Shown here one piece after another: positions 33,542 through 41,837 of a stretch of DNA of 64,000 bases (within the stretch, counting starts at the first letter, position 1; every line of letters begins with the position of its first letter). Position numbers and translations under genes: made by a program. This DNA is from Gambelia wislizenii. Its lineage: Eukaryota; Chordata; Lepidosauria; Squamata; Crotaphytidae. Location: contig JAUMIR010000004.1 of NCBI GenBank assembly GCA_030847615.1, positions 74,369,001 through 74,433,000 of the forward strand, given 5' to 3'. The notes under the pieces were generated by a model that had not been told where the DNA came from, made no database searches, and worked only from the letters and a program-made list of their open reading frames with translations.

Positions 33542-33682
33542 ACTTACATATGTGCAAGTATTCCAAAATACCTCTGGTAATATCAAGCATTTTAAATAAG
33601 GGAGACTCAACCTGTACTGTAATTTAAGGACAAATTTATCAGTCCATCAATCACTTTATTTATATCCTGTCTTTCACCCAAG

Positions 33683-34009
33683 ACTGGGAACTTTTTCAAA
33701 TGGGGGACCCCCCCCCCCGGAGGAGGTCGGGAGAAGAGCGGGGCTGTCGTGCTTACAGCATCCTGTTTCAGACAGCCCCACCATCCTCTGTCCTCCTCCT
33801 GACTTTCCCCTGTGCATCCTCCATGCTGTGTGTGCCACTTTTTATTGATGGAAAACCTCCATCAATAAAAAGTGGTGCCTGCAGCACGAGGGAAGGTCGG
33901 GAGGAGGACGGAGGAGGATGGGGCTGTCTGAAATGGACCTCTGTAAGTGCAACAGCCCCTTTCTTCTCCCGACCTTGAGGTTTTTTTAACCCTGTTTGAA
34001 AAAGTCCTG
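33683..34009. repeat. Palindromic MITE with perfect 18-bp central hairpin
   Basis: The outer arms GGGAACTTTTTCAAA and, inverted, GGACTTTTTCAAAC pair. The inner blocks GGAGGAGGTCGGGAGAAG and TTCTTCTCCCGACC pair. The centre is a perfect hairpin, arms at 33835-33852 and 33858-33875 (CCACTTTTTATTGATGGA), loop AAACC. It sits in a LINE 3' end: TTTATTTATATCCTGTCTTT lies before it and GGGACTCAAGGCTGCTTACA after. Confidence 0.82.
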
Positions 34010-34516
34010 GGACTCAAGGCTGCTTACATATTGAAAGAAATAAACATAAAACCATGTGTAGCAAAAAATGTACACAAATCTAGATGAAAATAGTATTAAC
34101 CCATAAACTGTAAACAGAGAAATAGAGAAAAGCATAGGAGAAGTGCAATACATCTTGCTGTAGTGGGGGAGATTGAGGTCAGGTAGCCTGTTTGCCTCCT
34201 CAGTTTGCTGCTTGGGTGCAAAGTATGAATGTGCCACTTTAAGGCTCCCTTCACATAGTTCTTTGTTTTTAAACTGGACTCGGATTGGCCAGTCCTTCAA
34301 ATTGAGAGCACCTTCACAAAGGACTGTTTTCTGACCATCCTTCAAGAAGAGGATGAACTCTGTCAAAAGGTCATATGACCTCCCTGCTCACTGTGCAAAA
34401 GGGAGTGTTATAGAAGACCACAACTAGTAAATGGTTAGGAATAAGAAGGAAAGGAGTTTCCTTTTGAGCATGAGCAGAGCAGTTTTCTCTCACCATGAGA
34501 AAACATCACTGCGTTA

Positions 34517-35198
34517 CCGTATATTCCGGCGTATAAGACAACTGGGTGCATAAGACGACCCCCCAATTTTTAAGTTAAAATATAGAGTCCCCCCCCCCCG
34601 CCAGCCAGCCACCTGGCTGGAAAGCCTGTCCCCTACCAGCCAGCCAGCTCGGTGGCTGTAGATGATGGAATAGTCTGTGAAATTAAAGGATTGAGAACAG
34701 CTAAAAAAGCATGGGATACTTTGAAAAATCTCTGTGGTGTTCAATCTTTGGAAAGTAAGGTTGCATTAATAAGTTGGTTAATATGAAGCTATCAAATCCC
34801 AAATTTTTGAATGAGCACATTAATGAATGAGCACATTAATGATTTTAGAGCCACATTGGCAGACAAGAGAATTTCACCATAGACAAAACTTGATGCAAAA
34901 TGATAAGTCTGAATCCAGAAATTCTAATTTTAGGCTAACTTGTCCTGAAAAGAAACATCATTTTGACTCTCCTGAGCTAAATGGATGGCCATTTAACACT
35001 TCAAAGTTCATTTAACACTGCAAAGCAGTCATTCTCACAGCAGGAGGAAGGATCTGCTGGGAAAACTGCCCAGGCCATTTACACTTCAATCATTCTCACA
35101 GCAGGGGAAAAGATCTACTGGGGTATAAGACCACCACCCCCCACTTTTGAGGAGATTTTCAAGTGTTAAAAAGCAGTCTTATATGCAGGAATATATGG
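34517..35198. mobile_element. TA-flanked TIR element containing a Copia-like Gag relic
   Basis: The left end CCGTATATTCCGGCGTATAA and the right end, inverted, CCATATATTCCTGCATATAA are terminal inverted repeats differing mainly by CpG decay. TA flanks both ends (34515-34516, 35199-35200). This fits a Tc1/mariner-like non-autonomous element. The interior is unusual: about 34659-34880 reads as a Gag-like fragment. A direct duplication of AATGAGCACATTAATG stands at about 34809-34840. Confidence 0.82.
34659..34880 (+). pseudogene. Copia-type Gag (UBN2-like) fragment, broken
   Basis: The plus strand reads DDGIVCEIKGL, then RTAKKAWDTLKNLCG and SLESKVALISWL, then a stop and frame changes around NEHINDFRATLADKR. 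The order of a (T/S)AK-x-AW-x-x-L motif, an SLxxK motif and an EHINxF motif is the arrangement of the Gag domain of Copia-type retrotransposons. It is broken by at least two stops and a 16-base duplication. No protease, integrase or reverse transcriptase of that type is seen nearby. This is recognised by motif only, at moderate confidence. Confidence 0.5.
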
Positions 35199-35261
35199 TA
35201 CTTCTCTCAAATCATCTAGCCTCTTTCACACTGCCCCAAGCTCCAGCAACTTGTATTTTAG

Positions 35262-35390
35262 AACAATGGTGGACAATCTGTGTCCTTCTAGAAGTTGCTG
35301 GATTATAACTCCCACCATCCCTCACCACTGGTTATGTTGGCTGGGACCTATGAGAGCAGTAGTCCAACAATATCTGGAGGACAGTCTATT
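35262..35390. mobile_element. hAT-type palindromic MITE
   Basis: AACAATGGTGGACAATCTGT, then CTGGATTATAACTCCCACCA, is opposed by AGTAGTCCAACAATATCTGG. The plan matches 61655-61765 and 27700-27822. Confidence 0.6.
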
Positions 35391-35449
35391 CCTTACCTCT
35401 GATGTAGAGCTTAAGCTTAAGCATTACTTTTTGCTGGGGATTTGACTAC

Positions 35450-36280
35450 ACAATGGGGGGGGTGGTTAAAAAATCTAATTGAAAATTTGACTTCTTTGGC
35501 CTGGGGCTGTCCCACACAATATTCAGACCACTCTGGTCCAGATTTAATTACCATATGTACCTGGCCAAAAAGTCCACCTCCCCATTGGATTTTTATCCCT
35601 TACTGTAGGTCCGTCACTGCTGTCTAGCCAGGCACTCTTCCCAAAGAGCTTCATGCATACTCTTTAACAAGGCAGACCCCTGCTGTATGGCCACTTGTTG
35701 TGAGGTCAGAGCAAGTGGCTGCACCCAGAGCAATAAACCTATTTATGGCATGATGAATTACAGATGATAAAGGAATGCTTATTGCTTAGGTCTTATCTCC
35801 ACATTTTCAGACACACCCAGCATACTGGCGATCATTCTGAGGGTCAGAGTGAGTGACTCTGCCCAGCACTGAACAACGGGCACCACCATTTCCCCCCTCC
35901 TTGGTGCTGCTGCCACTGGCTTTGCCTTCCCAGTGCATAGTGAATGAGTGACTGTGTACTGGGAAGGCAGGTGTGGAGAAGGGGGAAAATGGTGGTGCCT
36001 GTGAGGCAGTGTTTGTCCTGACTCCCCACCTTCCAAATCCAGTGTGGATCTTTTGTCCACACTACCGTTTTCTCAGGAGTTTCCAGCAAACTCCAGAGAA
36101 AACAGTGAGTCTTCCAAAACCAGGTTTCAGCTGATATACCCCAAGTCTGGTTCAGATAGGGCTGTAGGTCATGTGGCACTTTGGCACCAGATTCAGGGAT
36201 AATGCTTCCCCTCTCGTGTGGCATTATTAGGCTGGATTCAGTGGTGGGATTCAGATTTTATCACTAGTGTAGATAAGGCA
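35450..36280. mobile_element. MITE family C copy in opposite orientation
   Basis: Read from the right end, the minus strand has CCTTATCTACACTAGTG, CTAATAATGCCACACGAG, AACCAGACTTGGGG and CTCTGGAGTTTGCTGGAAAC. These are the ordered landmarks of 23933-24808. Inside, GCACCACCATTTCCCCCCTC opposes GGGGGAAAATGGTGGTGCC as a hairpin (about 35881-35899 and 35980-35999). The left border is uncertain. Confidence 0.55.
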
Positions 36281-36290
36281 GAGAGGGACT

Positions 36291-37058
36291 AAAAAAGTTT
36301 CTTTTTCAAGGTTAAACACAGTGTGCAGCAAGGCCAGCTCATAAGGAATCCCAGTATGCTTTTTTTCCCCCCATTAAGCCATCTTTCCTGCTGCCACATC
36401 TCCATCTATGAGTCCTTGACAATCTGACAGCTGGCCTTATTACTGCAGCTTCTATGAGCTCCTTATGATTATTACACCTTCCCTTGCCTTCAGAGATGTC
36501 CTGACCTTGCCCTGCAGTAGTTTCAAAAGAAGCTCCACCACAAGATTCATGAAAAGACTTGGGGGGCTTTACTTCAGAGCAGCAGAGAACAAATAGCTGA
36601 AGCTTCTAGCCCTGAGGGGTTTATTACTCCCTTTCCCCTTTCAGTCATTTTCATGCGTGAATGCTTGCCTGTGATGGAGAGGCCCAGAGCAGCTTCACCT
36701 TTTGCTCACCAAGGCAGCTTGGGCTGTACTATAAAAGACATTCAGGTTCAGGGGTAGCGAAGCAAAAAGCACTTTCAGAACTAGGGAACTGAAGTTTGCA
36801 CCACCAGTAGGAATACCAATACACCTATTCATAACTTGATGAATTACAGATGATAAGGAAATGCTTATTGCTTAGGTCTTACCTCCACATTTTCATACAC
36901 ACCCAGATTGTCATGTAACAGAAATCCTGGGGAAAACAATTCTAACTCAAAGTGTAAGGTTATTTTTTTTCCACTGACAATTGAACAAAGAAGATTTGAG
37001 CAGGAGAAGCAATCATATCATAGAATTGCCTCCTCCCACCCTCCAACAGGGCTCCTGT
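36291..37058. other. Presumed OPTC intron 1, no feature recognised
   Basis: No exon or bordered repeat was recognised. A short sequence at 36838-36905 (GATGAATTACAGATGATAA through CATTTTCA.ACACACCCAG) is repeated from 35752-35820, a dispersed direct duplication of about 65 bp. Confidence 0.45.
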
Positions 37059-38037
37059 GTGAAGTCGAAGGCTTTCACAGCTGGCATCCATAGATTTTCC
37101 TTGGGTTTTTCCCCGGCTGTGAGGCCATGTTCTGGAAGAGTTTACTTCTGATGTTTCACCTGCATATGTGGCTGGCATCTTCAGAGAATGGTTGGGTAGG
37201 AGTGTGTGTGGAGTTTATATCCTCTGAACCCCTGCTGGGGAGTATATGTATTTTTTTGTAATTGAATGGTTAGCTTCTGGGTATAGAAATGCAAGGATGA
37301 TTAGTTTCTGTTTGGCTAATGGTTGGTTGATGGCCCATTATCTGCTGGAAATCCCCTTGTCCCTGGGTGGAATTCCTTTGTAAGTGTTGAGTTTTGATTC
37401 TACTGTTTTTCAATACTGGAAGCCAGATTTTGTTTATTTTTTACTTTTTCCTGTTGCAGTTGTCCAGGTGTTTGTGGATTTCAATATCTTCTCTGTGCAT
37501 TCTGACATGATAGTTGTTAGCCTGGTCCAGAATTTCTGTGTTTTCAAATAACGTTTTGTGTCCAGGTTCGTTAATAACATGTTTAACATGTTCTGCTACT
37601 GCTGATTTTTCTGGCTGGCCCAGTCTGCAGTGTCTCTCATGTTCCTTTATTCGTGTTTGCACACTGCATTTAGTGGTCCCTATGTAAACTTGTCCACAGC
37701 TGTCAACACTTACAAATGAATTCCACCCAGAGACAAGGGGATTTCCAGCAGATAATGGCCCATCACCCAACCATTAGCTGAACAGACACTAATCATCCTT
37801 GTATTTCTATACCCAGAAACTAACCATTCAATTACACAAATTTACATATACTCCCCAACAGGGGTTCCTAATATATAAACTCCACACACACTCCTACCCA
37901 ACCATTCTCTGAGATGCCAGCCACAGATGCAGGCAAAACATCAGAAAGGAACTATTCCAGAACATGGCCTCACAGCCTGGGGGAAAAAAACCCAAGGAAA
38001 ATCTATGGATGCCGGCTGTGAAAGCCTTTGACTTCAC
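37059..38037 (-). mobile_element. Penelope-like element with inverted arms
   Basis: Arms of about 332 and 335 bp (37059-37390; 37703-38037) are inverted repeats. The outer ends are GTGAAGTCGAAGGCTTTCAC on the left and GTGAAAGCCTTTGACTTCAC on the right. Inner borders share TCAACACTTACAAA. The unique centre encodes part of a GIY-YIG endonuclease on the minus strand. Penelope elements typically combine a reverse transcriptase, a GIY-YIG endonuclease and terminal repeats in complex orientations. This copy lost the reverse transcriptase by 5' truncation. Confidence 0.9.
37441..37770 (-). pseudogene. Penelope GIY-YIG endonuclease fragment
   Basis: The minus-strand frame carries CGQVYIGTTKCSVQTRIKEH, then CRLGQPEKSAVAEHVK and NYHVRMHREDIEIHKH. 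The VYIGxTxxSxxxRxxEH arrangement is the GIY-YIG core, with the tyrosine, arginine and glutamate positions recognisable. The first part overlaps the right inverted arm. It is the C-terminal endonuclease module of a Penelope retroelement, without its reverse transcriptase, so it is a relic and not a host gene. Confidence 0.85.
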
Positions 38038-38329
38038 AGTGATGTCAGTGCTTGGACAGCAGCCATGTTAGCATTGCAATGTGTTTGCCCAAGTGTTGAC
38101 TCCATCTGTTCATATATTTGTAATTAATAATAGTTATTATTTTGTACCTAATACCACTGGTGTACATGATGTTTACACAAAAGCAGACTGAGAGACATTT
38201 GCAAATGTTAATACAAAGATGCAGTGCATATGTCCAATGCCACAAACAGATACACCCACATGAGCATACAAAGATATAGATTACATAAGCCTTCCAGTTT
38301 ATTTTAGGCACAACTTAAAATGTTGATTT

Positions 38330-38545
38330 TAACTTTTAAAGCTACAAATGGTCTTGGGACTGAGGTATCTGAACCTGCCTAGTCCTTGAGATCTATGAGA
38401 GACCCTTGTTCAAGTGACCCTGCTGGGAAGTAGTAACAAGGGGAGAGGGCCTTCTAAGCGGTGGAATCCCACTAGTGGAATTCCTTTCCTGATGCAGCTA
38501 AAGAAAGCATCAACCTGTATGTTTATACAAGGTGATTTGACAAAT
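38330..38545 (+). repeat. L2/CR1-group LINE C-terminal fragment
   Basis: The text AAAGCTACAAATGGTCTTGG, GGGAGAGGGCCTTCTAAGC and GTGGAATTCCTTTCCTGATG reads as the worn frame FKATNGLG, GERAF and WNSFPDA, which is the L2/CR1-group C-terminal signature. It is decayed and lacks clear borders. Confidence 0.6.
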
Positions 38546-38980
38546 TGTTAGTGCAGTTGGTTGGCAGCTCTCATGTAAATGGGGCAGTAAATCCACTGTG
38601 AGTTGAAGTCTGACCTTCAAAGAAACTATTTTGGGAATGCAGGTCAACATCTTGGATAGCTCCTTTAATGTTCAGACTAAAACCCAACTCAAATCCCCCC
38701 CCCGACATGGGAGCCACCAGCTGCCAGTGACTGTTGGAGGATGAGGTTGTCAGTAGCTGTTTGTAACCTCCAGTATCAGAGGCACTCTACCTCTAAATAT
38801 CAGAGGCTAAGAGACACATGTAAGGGTACAGTTGCACTCCTGTCCTGCTTGTGTGCTTCTCATGAGCATCAGGCTGGACACCACGAGAGCAGAATACTGG
38901 GCTAGATAGACCTGTATTCTGATTTACTTTGTATGTCATTTTAATGCAATTCAGTTACCAGCTGAAAACTGTGTTTTCTA

Positions 38981-39305
38981 CCACAGCTTTTAACATCTTT
39001 AAGGGCTCTGTTTGCCCTAATATGGCTATAGGTTTTAAAACTAGATTGGATGCTATGTTGTTTTGTTGATGCTGTCTGTATGTAAATAAAGATCAAAATA
39101 AGTACACACTGATGTGCTTATATATCTCTTCCCATAGCCATGCAGAGGTGTTTTCACACATGTGTGCACACTTATACAATTCCTGCAGAAGGAAACTCAC
39201 AAGCATGTGAAAAGCACATGATCACATACAGAGGTCAGCACGCATGCTCTTTTATTTATGTACATATTCATAAATGCACGTGACATCCTTTTGTGTTTTG
39301 TTCTC
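38981..39305. repeat. Left arm of a large inverted repeat around the OPTC promoter
   Basis: This arm is the reverse complement of 39967-40312 with scattered mismatches and small indels. Shared words include CTATAGGTTTTAAAAC, AAATAAAGATCAAAATA, ACTCACAAGCATGTGAAAA and GCATGCTCTTTTATTTATGT. The spacer is about 660 bp and its centre falls at about 39640. It is not assigned to a known transposon. Confidence 0.88.
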
Positions 39306-39580
39306 TTAAAAAAACAACACCTTGAACTGAGAATTATAGATCTTCATCCCACCCCCACCCCTTCAATCTTCCACAGATCAAATCAAGCAGTAGGTGCATA
39401 ATGATACGCTTTTGAGGACCACATGGCAGGATGAGCTCAGGCATTGTGTATTAGCCCTAGCAGCCGGATAGCTTTCATGCTCACACAAGTTCTCTGAAGT
39501 GAGTATGAAAGTGCCAGAGCTCCGCTAGTTAAGGACAAAAAAGAAGAGGGAAAAGTGGAGCAAATTACAGATGTACCTAC

Positions 39581-39622
39581 CACTTTGTTGCTTGTCTGCC
39601 TTCAGTCGAGAGGACAACCTTT
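39581..39622 (-). other. OPTC: Probable OPTC noncoding exon 1
   Basis: Below the TATA motif, the minus strand runs from about 39622 to a donor of the form AAAGTG followed by GTAGGTAC at 39580-39573. The exon would be about 40 bases with no start codon kept in frame. OPTC exon 2 has only seven untranslated bases after its acceptor, so an upstream noncoding exon is required. This is the only TATA-plus-donor pair I noticed above it. Intron 1 would be about 10.8 kb. The link to OPTC is inference. Confidence 0.5.
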
Positions 39623-39647
39623 CTGTACCATGCAATAGGACTGCCAA

Positions 39648-39654
39648 TTTTATA
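39648..39654 (-). promoter_or_regulatory. OPTC: TATA box, presumed OPTC promoter
   Basis: TATAAAA stands on the minus strand about 30 bases before the inferred transcription start. The spacing to a good donor about 70 bases downstream fits a short first exon. It lies at the centre of the inverted repeat formed by 38981-39305 and 39967-40312. Confidence 0.5.
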
Positions 39655-39966
39655 GTGAGAATGATGGTCGTAGAAAAGGCACAATGGTGCAGAAGTGATG
39701 AGTGGGCAGAGGCAGGACAGAAAGGGTAGCCAATCAGGGTGATGGTTGGTCATTCCATCTGTCACCATGCTACCCCCTCCTCTTTGACCCCCTATGGTGT
39801 CCCTTAGAAAAGTCCACCAGAAGTAAACAAGCTCAGTTAACCCTTTGCTCTGAGAGGCTGGTCTTCTTGTTGGGATGAGAGAGAGTCCCAGCTAGAGAAT
39901 AGCCTTGTCGTCTTACACAGACTTTGGAGTGGTTCTATTCAACTGGACGGATGTACACAGAGAGGC

Positions 39967-40312
39967 AGAACAAAGCACAAAAGAATGTCACATGCATTTT
40001 TGAATATGTACATAAATAAAAGAGCATGCATGCTGACCTCTGTATATGATCATGTGGTTTTCACATGCTTGTGAGTTTACTTCTGTAGGAATTGTATAAG
40101 TGTGCAATGCCACATGTGGGTATGTATGCACACACATGAAAACACCTATGCATGCCATGGGAAGAGATACATAAGCATATTAGCAAGTACATATTTTGAT
40201 CTTTATTTACAGACAGCAACAACAAAAGAACACAGTTTTAAAACCTATAGCCATAGTAGGCCAAACTGAGCCCTTTAAGGTGCTTCAGTGGTGGAAAATA
40301 AATGAGCTGTGG
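39967..40312. repeat. Right arm of a large inverted repeat around the OPTC promoter
   Basis: It pairs with 38981-39305. It is about 20 bases longer, mainly from an extra GCCACATGTGGGTATGTATG-like piece near 40110. By position it is OPTC promoter-proximal upstream sequence. Confidence 0.88.
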
Positions 40313-40555
40313 GCAGTCATTCCAATTCAGTTCACACTGAACCTCCTGCTTCTTTCCAACCAGTTTAAATGAAACCAGCTCCTGAAAAGTTTATAGGGGA
40401 GTGGTTACCATAGCTTTTATTATTCCAACTCCTATGCTTTTAAACTACAGCCTCTCAGACTGCTATGGAGATCAAGCCTTCCTTCCTCACCACTAACAGG
40501 TGTGGAGGGGTTGTGGGGATTTTGACTGTTTTATTTGCGCATCACCTATTAAAGG

Positions 40556-40690
40556 CAGGCCTTGGGAACCTGTGCCCCTTCAGATGTGCTGGACTCAAAT
40601 TCCCATCACTCCCAGTCAGCTTGGCCAGTTATGGGGCATGATGGGAGTCTTAGTTCATCAGCCTCTGGAGAGATTCTCCAGCCTTGTCTA
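40556..40690. mobile_element. hAT-type palindromic MITE, decayed
   Basis: GGAACCTGTGCCCCTTCAGA with TGCTGGACTCAAATTCCCAT opposes ATGATGGGAGTCTTAGTTCA and CTCTGGAGAGATTCTCC. It has the same plan as 27700-27822. Confidence 0.55.
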
Positions 40691-41790
40691 AAAAATGCAA
40701 ATGTAGGGTGAGTATAAATGTTGGTAACTGTAGTCCCGATAGCTGTGCCACTAGGTTACCAGGCACAGCAGCTTCTTTAAACGTTAGAAACTAGCTTAGA
40801 TATGCCATAAAATATGCACATGCTTCTTTACTTTTTGTCCATTCTTCAAGCCCAAAGGGTTCTCAGCACGATGAATCATTTGTAATAAATAAGAACAAAA
40901 TGGATCTTCATAAAATAATAATCACAGAATAACAGAATAAATATTAAAAGCTGCATAAAATTAACATGCTTATTAAAGAGCATCTATAAGAGATCTAAAT
41001 GTGCATGCCATCGGTCCTGATGAGCCTTGGGCACCAGCACACATCAGGCACTCTTGCTGATATTGTGTTACTCACCTCATGTAAGTAGGTGTACATAAGG
41101 TTATGTAATGTAATAGGACATAAAAGATTCTATCAAAAAGTTATACGACATTAAATATAGCTCACCTGTGAAGCTGTGAAGACAGTGGCCCAGTAGCCAG
41201 TATTCCTGCTTTACTTCAGGTGATAAGTCTTGATGGGCATCTGCAGAGGCCTCTGCCCTCCCTATCCAGGTATGATTTTTTTTCTTTAAAGTGAAAATGC
41301 CTTGGACAGCTGTAAAGTAGGACACATGGCCACCCTACTTGTGATTAAAATTAAATCCCCCAAGTTGTCAGTGAAATAAAGATTTATCTCAAGCTTTAGT
41401 GAAAAACTGACAAACTCTGTCTTTCTCTCACATCCTTGTGCTTGTCCCAGATAGATTTCTTTCACTGAAGCAGCAGCTGCAGCACACACAGAGAACAGGG
41501 TCATCCCATTTCATCAAGATCCATTAAAGGGTCAAGCTTCGCTGTGACATTTAAGAATAGGAAAAAAAATAGGGGGGAAATGAGGGGGAAAATATTTCTT
41601 TTAATCCAATGCATTTGGAATAGCCTTTCATCAGGAAAACAGAACAGTGATGTTTTCATGTTTCAATGTGATGTTGATATTAGGATTCAAAAGCAGAGTT
41701 TGAAAAATTACTTTTAAAAAGAATGAATATGAGCTTCAGTGGGAGTATCCAGCCAGCCAGCTAGCTATCCCATCTTTCAATTTTAAAAAA
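40691..41790. other. Intergenic between PRELP and OPTC, nothing recognised
   Basis: No exon or bordered repeat was seen. An AATAAT-rich tract lies near 40880-40945. Minus-strand frames at 41101-41504 have no known motif. Confidence 0.4.
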
Positions 41791-41837
41791 TTAGCCTGGT
41801 TTATTTGTAACCTAATTCGAGGCTCAACTGAACCCTA

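Larger units (their letters stand above)
29665..33614. mobile_element. Tigger/pogo-like MITE split by an L2 insertion
   Basis: The 19-base inverted termini CAGGTTGAGTCTCCCTTAT are identical at 29665-29683 and, inverted, at 33596-33614. Each is flanked outside by TA (29663-29664 and 33615-33616), the Tc1/mariner-pogo target duplication. The left arm (29665-29906) includes AAAATTACCTTCAGCCTG and AATTTTGTGTTTAGACTTAG, words I recall from Tigger-derived elements of other vertebrates. The right arm resumes at about 33542 with ACATATGTGCAAGTATTCC. Everything between is an L2-like LINE. No transposase is present. Confidence 0.9.

Noticed and set aside
33700..33978. 92-codon plus-strand frame
   Set aside because: It is contained in a palindromic MITE; the frame follows from the GGAGGAGG composition.
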